From Mactromeris polynyma (Eukaryota; Mollusca; Bivalvia; Venerida; Mactridae): a stretch of DNA of 64,000 nucleotides. The notes under the pieces were generated by a model. That model saw only the letters and a list, made by a program, of their open reading frames with translations, was not told the DNA's origin and did not search any database. Where the stretch lies: contig JASFXZ010000020.1 in NCBI GenBank assembly GCA_032209605.1, positions 1,309,501-1,373,500 of the forward strand. Direction: 5' to 3'. Position numbers and translations under genes: made by a program. Below, piece by piece: positions 51,200 through 63,830 of the stretch. Positions within the stretch are counted from its first letter, which is position 1; the number at the start of each line of letters is the position of its first letter.

Positions 51200-52768
51200 G
51201 TGATAATACCATGATATACACTTAACAAAACTTATAAGTGTGCACTATTTTAATGTTATTATGCCATGTGTCTACGCTATATTTGTTGAAAATTTCTTTA
51301 TCTCAATGGACCGTCCAAATTTGAATTACAAGCGATTAATAAAATCGGCCGTCCACCCAACACTCTTTTTTAAGGGCTGTGCAAGCATCAATCATCTAGT
51401 TTAATTTCAAACGATATTTATTCCAAGCTATTGCCGTAATCACTAGCAGATCTAAGATTGCATAATTCCTCAACATTGCATGTATGTCTGAGTATGCATA
51501 CAAAAATATACAGAGATCTTTAATGATAAGATTTTCAAATAAGCGATATCTGGTTTAAATGTAGCACTTTGTTCTATAATGATGATGTTTTATATCATGT
51601 AATATCCCACTTGTCTGCAACCAAAAACTCACCAAAAAGTTACGTCTCCAAGTCTAAACCCTGGAACCGCCACTGCATCTGTTCAATTCAAAACAATGAT
51701 GATAGATAACTCATAATCAACCATTTGGTACAGTCAGAATGAGTTGTCTTATCATGATCTCGATGAGGTCAACGAGTATTCAGTAAATAAAGCATTGTAT
51801 TTCACTTTGCAACACAGAGGAGTGTCAGTTCACTCGCTTTATCTCTTCTATAATACTATATATACATAAACTAATATACACTTTAACAATCTGGCACTCG
51901 TTCTGGCTATGTTGGTACTTTATGTGAGTATAATTTCATTACAAATAAATAGGTTGAAAATAATGTTATATTGATTTTGTGTTAATGCAGGTTTATTCAC
52001 TGTACATATATACACGGTATGTCTTTTCTGACCTAACTGCTGATATCTGGCCTTCAGTGAGATCATGTAGAATGCAAATTTATTAACTTAGACAACGATT
52101 CAATTATATATCAGCAGCTTTAACAAGGACACAACATTTTGTCAGATAATCAGAGCGAATCCAACATCATAGACAACGTAAACAAAATAATTATGTTACC
52201 ACGGTAACGTAAGCTGCAGGCATTTTTCGAACGATTTCCCCCACGTTACTTCTGATGTTTATTTAAAAAAAATAGCCTAGGTGATCCGAATGTCAGAAAA
52301 TTTTGTGTCAAGAGCAACACAACTTTGGAAGATGTACTTTTGGTTGTTGTTGAGAGGTTGTTGCCTGATACATATTAAATATGCAGATTTTTTTTACAAT
52401 GAGAAAATCGATAATTTAATCAAATTTTGACTGACCCGGTGGTTTTTGAAAGGAAGTTGTTGCTAAAGAGAGTTACATTCAGGAGATGGTCAATTGTAAA
52501 GATAATATAATTAAATACAAAGAAGTGTTAAAAACTCAAATTATTGCAATTTAAACCACATATTTATACATAAGACCACAGGGGAATGTCCTTTTTTGTT
52601 AACTTACGATACTTTCTACTATTGGGCTCATGTACTCGACATATTCCGTTATTACGGAACGCAGTTTTTTAGAACGCGTGGCTATGATGACGGATCCGTA
52701 GTCCTAGACACGCGTATCCAACTTTTTTTATCATTGATTGCCTGAATGACAGAAAAACAGTTACTTTA
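51200..52768. other. No gene seen
   Basis: From 51980 to 52760 the sequence matches 36530-37493 (the gene 1 leader intron). The remainder is AT-rich and unique. Confidence 0.5.
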
Positions 52769-53004
52769 CGAGGGTTGTCCCAATAAATCGTAGACTATGT
52801 CTATAACATAATTATTTGACGTTCTAATACCGCATGTATGTATGTCATGTTATACATGTTAATGGCATTTCAACAATTTGTGAGACAGTTCAATATAATT
52901 TTGTATTCGTATTGAGGAGATGTTGATAATGCACCACAGAAAAGTTTAAGAACTTTTGTTAATGTTTTGTTGTTTTACAGCCATTGCCTATAGGACAACC
53001 CTCG
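52769..53004. mobile_element. Mariner-like MITE
   Basis: 236 bp, TA-flanked. CGAGGGTTGTCC at the left and GGACAACCCTCG at the right form perfect 12 bp inverted ends. No transposase. Confidence 0.75.
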
Positions 53005-53029
53005 TACAAATAAGGAATTAATTCTTCTG

Positions 53030-53385
53030 TAATTGTGTTGTTATTATGTCTATCTATGTTTTAATCACCTTGTACAGTTCATTGACTTGATATAATACTG
53101 ATGTTCTCAGTTGATGATCCCCACTTCCGGCCTGCGACAACTGATGTTCTAGGTTTGTCCTATTGTGTATTATATCCCCCCCCCCCTGTTGTCCCCTTGA
53201 ATTATCTATGGTTGCCTATGGTAGTCAGCCGGACAATTCCTTGCTTACCTACTCCTATACGTTTGCCTTTGCATTTCCCCAGGTAGTTTTTCGTAGGCTG
53301 TTGTTTCCCAGGGGTCTGTGTGGGGAAGAATCGTCCTATGTATACGACGTTCCTAGTAACAACTTAATCTCTCTTTCATAGACCA
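53030..53385 (+). repeat. R1 element
   Basis: ttgtacagttcattgacttg, poly-C at 53175, ggggtctgtgtggggaag, gttcctagtaacaactt; opens the gene 3 unit. Confidence 0.75.
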
Positions 53386-53759
53386 CATAAAACAAATCTA
53401 GATATTGGCCCTATAGATTCATACTTAAAATAATAACACGTCGTCTTGAACAAGTATGTATGTGCTGAAATTTGTATTGTATGTCAAATGTATTAATCAT
53501 AGTAAAATTTAAGCCATTGTAAAGACAAGAGCAAGACTTTAGTGATACTTACTAATTAAATCTACGAAAAATAGAAATTCGTTATTAGTTGATATTTTAG
53601 AGAGTTAAACGTGTATGCCTGTTCATTCTTGTTATTTTGTACGTGTACAAGTTTTGGTAACGTATATCTATACTAAATACTCGAATGGTCTGCATGTTTA
53701 GAAACAATTACTCGTTTACTAGGATGATAAAACAATGATCTGATTTACGACTCTATAGG

Positions 53760-54130
53760 TATGGTTGTTATTTCTGTTTGTGTTTTGAATGTATTTTATA
53801 TAATACTGTCACTTTATGACTTTATATAGTGTTCAGGTTATTTCCTGTCCAGTTTCGGCCTATTGCTGCCAGCTGTCTTGACTTGTCCTGTTCCATCCAT
53901 TAATCCCCACCTCATTCACTGTCCACTTTGATTCACCTAGTTATTCCTAATGGTCTACCAGGCCATTCTTTGTGCCTTCGTTCCTTAGCGTATATGTACC
54001 CTTTAACCTCCTCAAATGCCTTACGTTTTATGGATTGTTGTTTTCCAGGTCTGCGTGGGGGGGGGGGGAGTAGGGCACTGTCTTATGTATGTATCGTTCC
54101 CTGCAGCTACTTATTCTTTCTTTTCTATAG
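53760..54130 (+). repeat. R1 element
   Basis: ttcggcctattgctgccag, acctcctcaaatgcctta, and a poly-G run at 54057 within 'ggtctgcgtgg'. Confidence 0.75.
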
Positions 54131-54290
54131 GATCTATTTTTGAGATCAGATAAATAGTGTGGAGGTCAACAGCAATTGCTATACATGTATAAGTAAACCA
54201 GTACCCTTCTTCACAACAAATAATTTCACAATAAATGAGAAACACAAAATTGAATTTAACTAAATATAATTCGTCTAAAATATCAGTGTT

Positions 54291-55375
54291 ATGGGAAATT
54301 GTAAAAAAATCCAGCAAAACTAGAAATGTGTCCATAGGACACTTGCCCCCACTTGCAGCCTTTGGCACAAAAGCAAATGCTATTATTCTGCTCATAGTTT
54401 GTGAATGGGTATCAAATTACCATGTGAACAACTGAACTGATTATGGTGATAAGTCAAGGGCCATAACTTTGCACTTACTGTGCGTAACCATACATGAAAC
54501 CCCAGGTGCACAACTATACAGGTTGGTGAACATTCCCGTAAATTATTATGATTCTGACTCAAATTCGTTTGGAGATATGAGTGACACAAGATTGCATACT
54601 CTGTAGGCTATATTTAAACTCATGGGAAATTGTAAAAAAATCCAGCAAAACTAGAAATGTGTCCATAGGACACATGCCCCCACTTGCAGCCTTTGGCACA
54701 AAAGCAAATGCTATTATTCTGCTCATAGTTTGTGAATGGGTATCAAATTACCATGTGAACAACTGAACTGATTATGGTGATAAGTCAAGGGCCATAACTT
54801 TGCACTTACTGTGCGTAACCATACATGAAACCCCAGGTGCACAACTATACAGGTTGGTGAACATTCCCGTAAATTATTATGATTCTGACTCAAATTCGTT
54901 TGGAGATATGAGTGACACAAGATTGCATACTCTGTAGGCTATATTTAAACTAAGTCAAGGGCCATAACTTTGCACTTACTAGACACAGCCAAACATGAAA
55001 CCCCAGCTACACAACTACACATGCTGGTGAACATTCCTGTACAGTTTGGTGAGTTTAGCTTATATATTGTTGGAGATATGCGCGACACAAAATTGCACGC
55101 TCTGTATGCTATATTTTCAATAAGTCAAGGGCCATATGTTTGCACTTACTGGCCTCACAGAATTATGAATCCCCAGGTGCAATATGACACATGCTTGTGA
55201 ACATTCCAGTAAAGTCTTTTGAATCTGGCTCATACTTTTGGAGATATGCGTGACACAAGATTGCATACTCTGTAGGCTATATTTAACTAAGTCAAGGGCC
55301 ATAACTTTGCACTAACTGGGCACAGCCAAACATGAAACCCCAGGTGCACAACTGCATAGGCTGGTGAACATTCAC
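54291..55375. repeat. Tandem array: 331 bp duplicate plus 170 bp units
   Basis: 54291-54621 and 54622-54952 are almost identical; I see one difference, cacTtgcccc against cacAtgcccc. Each consists of an R3-type start (gtgtccataggacac) and a 170 bp part beginning AAGTCAAGGGCCATAACTTT. The second part repeats again at 54952, 55122 and 55289 (truncated) with more divergence. Confidence 0.9.
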
Positions 55376-56203
55376 ATTGAAGCATACAAAATGAAAATAT
55401 TAAAGTAATGCTGAATAATTCAAATAATACTATGTGTCCAACATATTATAAGAATAAACTAAATATAATTAAACATTTATACAAACAAATTACCAGGAAT
55501 GAAAACGCTAATTGGCAAAAGAAGGACAAATCCAGGAATTGGGCTTGCCGGCTAACGATTATGTCATTGTTTTTATAAAACGGCAATGACTGTGTTTCTT
55601 ATGTGTATATAAACATCATCATTATAGAATATAATGACACAATTAATAATCAAAGAGCTCTGATCTCTATATATTTTCTATATATATCTATACTCAGACA
55701 TACACGCTAGGTTTGGAAGTTTTCGGGGTGCACACGCTACGGCTGCACCCCCTCCCCTGGACCTGCTAGTGTTATGCACTGGGCCATATAAAACATTGAA
55801 CAATCAGGGAAAAACAAGTCAAAAATGACCGTTGCTGAACGCTGGAAACCTGTTGAAAACGCATGGAACAAGAGCCTGAATAAAGCACATAGATATAAGA
55901 TGACTCAACAAGTATAATATGTCTTGAAATATTTCAAGACTTCCACCTCTTACTCAAGTTTACATTGCATAAACAACATGTATCACTCTAGAATTTTAAA
56001 ATGATTCCTCAGAAAGGCTTCTTGAAAATAAAGAAAGAGTTCTTCTAATATAAGTAATGGTGAAAAGTAGATGCCTTCCTGTAATAATTTAACAGTTTAT
56101 GACTCAAAAACGTAGGCGTTCCTAATAAATCAAAATACCATATCAAAATGCATGGGTATTCAATAGAACCAATGTTTCCCTTAGAATATCCGCAATGTTC
56201 TCA
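55376..56203. other. 3' flank of P450 gene 3
   Basis: No gene. Aligns with the flanks of genes 1 and 2 (taaagtaatgctgaa, aaaggcttc, gcaatgttctcat). Confidence 0.6.
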
Positions 56204-59200
56204 TTATATTCTTTTCTCCACAATGACTTTGTAAGGTTTGCACACAAGTCCAAAACTACTCCCAGTAGCGGTCAGATCAGCACATTTTCCGGACAACATC
56301 TTCCATTTATATCGTTGCATTAGAGACGCAAACAATAAATGCAGCTCAGGTTTGGCTACAAATTCTCCAAGACAAACTCTCTTTCCCGCAGAAAATGGGA
56401 GCCAATTTTTCGGTTTCGGTCCAAGCTTTCCATTTTCATCCAAGTACCTCTCTGGAATGAACCTGTCGACATCTTCCCAAGCGTCAGGGTCATGATGGAG
56501 GGCCCAATGGTTGATAGCAACGTTTGTTCCCTTTGGAATTTTGTGTCCAGCTATAAAATAATATAAATACAGAATAAAACAAACATGAAACTAGGGCTGT
56601 TATTGATTCAAAAGTTTGCACAACGACAACATTGATACATGTATATAGAATGACAAATATCTACAACATGTCTATATCGATTATATTTTTTAATTCCTTT
56701 AATAGAATCCTCCATAATTCCAATATTTTTTTAACATTAAGGTGTGTATGCCCTCCATGATTAAATTTTCAAATCGGAATTTTTGCGATAACAAGAAACC
56801 AGTTATTAATCCACATTTTAACATCACTAATTATATTGTCGACATTTGGAATGCACTATCCACTAGAGTACTGGTCAACAAGCACCAGACTATTGAGTGA
56901 CGATAAGTTATTTAGTCTGGTTTTACCCATTCTTCTGTATTTTCCCACCAAAACATCGATAATTATGTGTATTAGATATAGATTTATAGTAAAATGTGTT
57001 ATACTGAAATCGAATGTTACAATAACAGTCCTACAGGAAACATATCCCTTTATACTTCGGTCTCTGCCCATTCAGTAGTCTGACTGTACTGATCTTAATT
57101 TGCTATTTGAAAACCAGGTGTGTCCATAGGCCACGCAAGGCCACGTTATAGGATTTTATATAAAAAAGGACCAAAACTCCTCAAAACATTTGTGGATTGT
57201 AACTTGTAAATTAAACGTGATCTGTATTTTATTATCCTATGAATGTGTGCCCAATATGGATTGAATCGCAGGGTAAACACTTTATCCTTCAAATAGAAGG
57301 AAACGATTTTTCAATTGTAGTAATTGTTTAATTAAGCATATATTTATCAAAAGTTTTCTGTCCAAAATAAAGCTAGCTGTAGTTCGTCTATTTTAATGAA
57401 CAATATGCAACATGGAAGGAGATTTACTTAATTTCAATAAGTGACTTTGATCAGAGGTTCAGTAAAATAAAAATGAATTTGTCTAACAGAATCTATTCAC
57501 ATTGTATTAAAACCTAAAATTGTAATCCAATCTTTAACATGAATGAACCATTTATTTTCATAATGAAAGGAAGATTAAGTTGGTACAAGAAACCCGGAAA
57601 TCACAAGACAAAATTAACAAAAAACAACAACAAAGAAAGACAATTAAGTTATTAAGTAATATCATAGCATCGAAGCTTAATTATGAATTCAAAATGAATC
57701 TCAAGTCCAATTCCTAGGAAAACTCAGTATCCCGGTAGCGTCACTGATTGATATTTCATGTTCCTCAAAACATGACTTTATTTCAGTACCAGAGTGATCT
57801 TCGTAGGTGTTTACATAGTGTAATGTTTGATCTTACCACCATTTCTTTTATATTTAAAATATGGCACTTACCAACTTCTGTATCACAAGATGTCATGTGC
57901 ATGACTCCAAGTGGGGCCACGGAAGCCAGACGCATACTTTCGTGTAGCACAGCTTCTGTGTAACCCAAATCAGGTCGATCAGCGACACTCGGCAATCTGG
58001 CTTTCCCTGAAATATGTTTCAATTTGCTAGCTGTTATATCCATTTAAAGCCCCCCGCAAGTATTTTACTTGCAGTTCCAAGTATGTAAATCACTGTATTG
58101 TTATTATTTCTATTCGTGTATAAGATATATTTTACATTTCCCTTCACCTGTGCAATTCTTTTATTTGATATAGTGTTCATTTTATTTTCTCCCCACTATC
58201 GGCCTATTGTTGCCAGTTGTCTTTAAGTGTCCTGTAATGTATTCTATTCACTAAATCCCCGCATATTTGTCCTCTTTAATTATCCTTAGTTATCCCTTAT
58301 AGTCGGCCAGGTCATTCCTTGCACCCCTGTCCCCTTGTGTATTTACCCTTGCGCCTCCTCAAATGCATTTTGTTTTATGGACTGTTGTTTTCCCGAAGGT
58401 CTGTTTTGATTTGCATTGTACTATGTATTTGGCGTGTCCTGTAGCACATTGTTCCTTTCTCTTTTTCAATATCATTACACGAATAAATACACACATGGAA
58501 ATTCAACGATCCATACCAAAGACAATATCCAACATATGACTGTGTAACGAAATAGTACAACTTTGTCACTAAAATAATATGAAGGTTAAACAAAAGCCCT
58601 CATCTGTCAATAAATGTACTTGGTTTTAAAATAGTTCAACCACACACTTATCTGACGTATTATATAATGATCCCACATAAAAACTAATATTCAAAATAAG
58701 ACGACCAGACAAGTTCTCTAAAGATCAAGTCACAGAAAATAGAAAACATTTACTTACCCACGACTCTGTCAATTTCTTCCTGTACCTTTTCCTGTATATC
58801 AGGAAACGCAATCATATGGTTTATCGCACAATACAGGGTGTACCTGGAGGTGTCTATTCCAGCTGAAATAACAATAACAGGAGTAAAATCACGTAAATAA
58901 GAGCAGGAATAAGATCTGTAAAACGTAAAGGAAATCGTAGTATCTAGCCAATGATTGTGCAGATTGAAAGCAGTACAGATGTGTGTACAAAAGACTGACA
59001 TACATCTCATCTCTTAACAAGAATTTTAAATCCAACTACTTTTCCTTTGTATCGGTGGTGTATTTTCGTTCCCCCTTGTATGGGGGGGGGGCTGACAGTT
59101 CACTTAGTCTGCGGTCAATACTTTACAAGGCAGGTTTTCATTGGCTAACCAAATAGTTTGTCGACAACCATACTCAAGCAAACTAGATGTGCCCATAGGA

Positions 59201-62200
59201 CATGGATGTCCCTCTATGAGTTTTCAAGAATTATTTATATTGTATTGTATTATCCTGTGCTAATGTGCTTATTATGAATTGACTCAATCCAAACTTTCAA
59301 GAAATATTCTCAGGGACGAACATGAATAACACTTAATGCCCATTCGCAATTCTTTCGGCAGGTGCTTGAATCAGACTATAGGAAATGTAATAGTAACCAC
59401 ACATTGGCAATCTTCATACGTAAGCAAACATTATTATGAAATCTATCATAATTTGCTTTATAAAAAGTATATGAAAAACGTAAGGGTAGAGCGTACCAAA
59501 GAATATATCAGCTAAAGTCTGTACCAGATGATCTTCAGTGAGAGAGTTTAAAACGTCTTGTCCTTCTTCTTCAGTTACTTCAAGTCGAGCAAGAATCAGG
59601 TTATCACAGAAGTGACGTATATTATCTGCAATATAAGCATACCTTACAAGTGTAATTAATAGATTTAGTGTGAAAGAGAGATTCAGTATTTATAGTGAAC
59701 GCCACACACACAAGATAAAGCCATCCCACGAAGACCCCTTGGAGATGGAGTACATCACTGGAAAACGCCAGTAGCGCAGGACCAAAAAAATAGAGAAAAG
59801 TGAATAAATATTCTATCAAGTGAAAGGAGAACTTAACATACATATTAAGAGAGAATAAGTTGCTACAGGGAACGCCACCTACATACGACAATGCTTCTTC
59901 ACACAGACCTCCGGGAGAACAACAGTACATAAACCATCAGTCATTGTAGGAGGCGCAAGGGTAAATACTAAGGGAACTGGGATGCAAGGAATGGTCTGGC
60001 CGACCACAAGGGATAACTAAGGAGAATTGATGAGAACAAACGGGGGCAATTTAATGGACTGAATACATTTCAGAACAAGTCAAGACAGATGGTTGGAAAA
60101 AATAACTACACAGCTATTTACATCCTTGGAGCTGTAAAAATACTGGGGAGCAAACAAAGACAGCAAACAACGACCTTTTTAATGTGGGCTGACCTACGAT
60201 AATATTCATTATACTCTTAAAATATTCTCGCTCATCATACCTCTATTGAAAGTGCTTTCAGACTCCTTATACTTCCTCCTTATAAACTTTTCGATCATTT
60301 CATCTGCACAATATTCTATCTGTTTAAAACGGTCTGTCTTATACACGTGTCTCAATGGAGGAATGAAGTCCTCAAGTGTACCAGCACCGAACGCCTCTAT
60401 CAGCTGATCGTCTATCTTCAAAATGTTTGCCACCTCTTTGTCATCAAAAGCATACCTGAAAGGAACAGTTTAAGTGCAATTCAAGTATCTTATAATTGTA
60501 TGAACGCTTCCATGACAAAATATGTTTTACTTGTTGCTTATGACGTCCAGTATTTCCATATTAACTTAGCGCTTTCTAAGTTTGTATTTGGTTGCTTATT
60601 TCTGATTTTTAGAATTAAATGAACATGGAAATGTTGATAAGTGTTATGAAATTATAATTACTTTTGAAAAACAGAAGATTTTTAAGAATTTACGTACATT
60701 TGAGTAAACCGTTTTTGACGCGATGACATTTTGCAGTTTTCTTGTGTTATATTTTGTTCTTAATATTTGAATTGCTATAACATCAAAAGAGGTGACCAAC
60801 ATTAACTGAAACAGAAAAACTTTTAGAAAATGTGAAAACCTGAAAATGTGATTTTGGTCTCTAATTCAGATTTTATCGTGGAACAGCTCATATTTCATTA
60901 TATTTAATTATTTACCAAACATGTATAACACTACAGTTTTTATATACAAACACAAACAGTTTTATTATCAAAATCTACTTACTTTCCGCCAAAACAGAGT
61001 CCAGTCAATATATTCATTACAATAAAGTTGATATAGTCTGATGGATCGAATTCTCCAGTCTGCTTATCGATCTCTCCAAATGCAGTTTCAACAGCATCGT
61101 TGATTCGGTTTGTCAAAGCATCACCTTGCATGTATTGCCTACAAAAATAGCAAAATGTAACTTTTCAGCCCTTAAATTGAGCACAGCTTGTAAGAATTAA
61201 TTTTCCTAACTTCATGCTTTAATATATTCAGGACAAGTTGCAGAATATATTAATATCCACGAGCGAAATGTGAATGATCGGTGTATATGCATCGTCTGAC
61301 CTTAGCATGTTTTTTTATACATAGAAGCTTAATTATAAACTTCAAAAATTGGTTGATACATGGAAGGGCACATTTACAAGAGAATGTCTCACCACTTAGA
61401 TCCCAGGGAAACAGCAGCACACACAAAACTTTAGAGGAGTTGAGAAGGTGTAAGGGCAAACATCAACGGCGACGGGACGAAATAACTTGTCTGAGTGCTG
61501 TGAGTTTATATCAGGGCAATCTAAGAAAATAATTTGGTCATGGATAGAACAGGGGAAAATGACCATGAACATTTTATAAACTTAAATGAGGAAAGGCGAA
61601 ATTGTTAATTGTTTTTCTCTCAAAATATAATTGTTTGTTGCATCGGGTTTAACGCCGTTTCTCAACGATATTTCAGTTATATACGGCGGCCGGTTCACCT
61701 AACCAGTTTTTTCCTGGACTGAAATCTAACCAGTACTAACTTACCCTTCCACAAGGAGCCGGCAACTTCTCCACATGTGGAGGAAAATCGACATTTTGTC
61801 AAATTTTCATGGAAGGGTATGACCTGCCGCGACCGGGAATCGAACACGGATCGCCGGGTTACAAGTCCAGCGCACTAACCACTGGACCACGGTCGCGGCT
61901 TCTTAAAATATAAAGGGATATATAAATCACATAGTGATTAAGAGCCTAGGAACGGTCAGAAAAATAATTGTTCAAATCTTACCTTAACGCCTTAGATGAG
62001 ATTCGTCTATGTAACTTCCAAGTTGGACCATAACTGCTGAAGATAATATCTTTCCCACCGGACGTAAATACATCAACTAAGGGACACATTATAAAGTTAT
62101 ATTATCACAGAAAATAAGAACATTCACATACAAGGAAAGCGCAACTCTGAAATTTGCCAGACAGATCCAACAGTAATTATTGAGAATGGTGTTCGAATAT

Positions 62201-63830
62201 CATAAAATAGGCATCCTTTTTTTCTAGTTTGATAAGTTAGACACCATTGTATAATATACACACAGTGAACGATGATTTAATGTAAGCCATTCATCACTGG
62301 TTAAGGTATTCCATACACAACTTGGTGTAATTCCCATCATATATATCGTAACTAAACAGAATAAAAATCTTTAGGTAATGTATGTTAAATTTCATTTTGC
62401 AGCAGTTGCAAGTTAATTGATATCATTCAAGATTAAATTGAAGGTGTTTTATTTTGAAAATATCGAAAGGGGGGTAATTCACTTAAATACGGCAAACTAC
62501 AACTATTTAAATAAGTTAGTTTAAGCAGTATTCTGATCAAAATGAAATTTTGAAAAAAGCTAGATGATAAATGTCTCTGAAATAAGGATATAGGTTATGT
62601 TATATGTTACTAATAGTTTTCATTTAAAAAATGTTGATGTCAAACTGATATTGTTTTTTTTAACAAATTCAATATTTATGTTTAAATGCAATATTCCCAA
62701 TTTTAAATATTCTGAAGACAGTATGCCAATGATGGATGGTTGATTTGGCTGTAGCTGAGAGATTATATTTTCATAGTTTAATTGATATTTAATTCATACA
62801 GTGGGAAATACTGATACATTTGATGCGGTAAGGTTGTTGCTCATGAGGGTCCACTCTGTTTAGATCGTGCTGTACGTACATTTATTCAATGAAGGTTATT
62901 CACACTTACGTGATGGTAATAACATTCTGGAAGCGAAGTCAGTGGATTTTTTCACCAAAACTTCTAAAGCAGCATCAATATGATTGATAAATACTATCGT
63001 CATAGTACCTGGAAAAGACATAACCAGTTTTGTGGCTATTTCGTCCATAATAGTAATTTTTCAGCATCTAAGAGATATTTTCTCAAACCAATACGATAAA
63101 AAAAATTTTTAACAGGGGTACAAACAAATGTTATCCACTAAAATTCAGTCAGACTTCAATCTTGTCTTTGTTTTCATTGCGATTTTACACATCGTTAAGC
63201 GTATAGTGTTGTTTGTACCGCTGGATAGAGGAAATCCTCTATTTTATACCAATCTGGAGTATACATATTGTACATGTATAGAGGTATTTATTTCTATTTT
63301 TCAACTTTTGTTGGGGAGATAACAAGTATGGACATTAACAACATATTTAACCTGAGTTACTTACCTTTATTTGTGTACATGTTAGCAGCTGTTCAATGAG
63401 GAGGTCACTGAGCAATATATTTTATACAATTCGTATTATAAAATCAGTTTGTGGCAGACATACTGTTGTAAGGTTTCTGTTCGCTGTATATTTATAGGAA
63501 TTCCTGATAAAGCGAACATAACTTATAATGCCCAGATCAGTTCGCAGTAAACAAAGTTTATTGTAAATTAAACGGTATAGGCGTACAAGCAGATAACAAA
63601 TTGACAACAATTTTGAAAATCAAATCATCAAAGCCTTTGTTAACTAAAGGAGACAATATTTGAAGAAAATATTAATTCGGTTTACCCGTTTACTAGTCCT
63701 ATATACCTATGTTTTATCAACAACTTTATACGTGGTTAAGTATGTATCTTACCTAAATTCAGCGTAACAACAGGACCATACTTTTTAGACATTTTGAACG
63801 CATCCTCGTGCAATCGATTCTGATCTGCTT
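56204..63830 (-). CDS. Cytochrome P450 gene 3 (clan 2, CYP1/CYP17-like), exons 2-10, runs off window
   Basis: Exons in the window: 63830-63753, 63008-62910, 62076-61983, 61138-60983, 60455-60241, 59625-59497, 58862-58758, 58006-57872, 56550-56204 (1358 nt). By comparison with gene 2, exon 1 (anchor and PPGP hinge) should start roughly 430 bp beyond exon 2, outside the window, so this is an edge truncation and not a pseudogene. Every splice site and frame is intact. WKLHR, AGIDTS, ESMR, PERYL and FSAGKRVCLGE are present. Differences from gene 2 include TLYCAINHM for TLYWAIIHM in the I-helix and FTSGGKDIIFSSYG in exon 4, both near regions that shape P450 active sites, so substrate range may differ (inference). 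Intron 4 carries a SINE and intron 7 another dispersed repeat, both missing from genes 1 and 2. Confidence 0.92.
57110..57300. repeat. Dispersed repeat R3 in intron 9 of gene 3
   Basis: ccaggtgtgtccataggcca; shorter than the gene 2 copy by an internal deletion. Confidence 0.65.
58023..58463 (+). mobile_element. R1 element with target duplication, intron 8 of gene 3
   Basis: 441 bp between TTTCAA at 58017-58022 and 58464-58469; orthologous to 43627-44065, so the insertion predates the split of genes 2 and 3. Confidence 0.85.
59165..59430. repeat. Dispersed repeat R3 in intron 7 of gene 3
   Basis: actagatgtgcccataggac onward; gene 2 lacks it at the matching point (cattggctacttaagcaaaa). Confidence 0.65.
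59670..60190 (-). repeat. R1 elements in intron 6 of gene 3
   Basis: A reduced copy (59670-59815) and a fuller copy (59850-60190), matching the tandem pair of gene 2. Confidence 0.7.
61340..61982 (-). repeat. R1 element in intron 4 of gene 3, split by a SINE
   Basis: Parts 61340-61629 and 61900-61982. The donor is GTAAGA here, where genes 1 and 2 have GTTAGT. Confidence 0.65.
61630..61899 (-). mobile_element. tRNA-derived SINE with Thr-like head
   Basis: Head 61899-61825: acceptor stem GCCGCGA/TCGCGGC, anticodon loop CTTGTAA (TGT), B box GTTCGATTCC. Tail: GAAATATCGTTGAGAAACGG then CGTTAAACCC, typical of molluscan SINEs. Flanked by (T)CAAAATATAA and TTAAAATATAA; genes 1 and 2 have the empty site. 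Mismatches in the stems argue against a working tRNA gene. Confidence 0.85.

Noticed and set aside
61825..61899. Possible functional tRNA-Thr gene
   Set aside because: A·C and T·C mismatches in the anticodon and T stems, and a SINE body and tail follow directly, with a target duplication around the whole unit.
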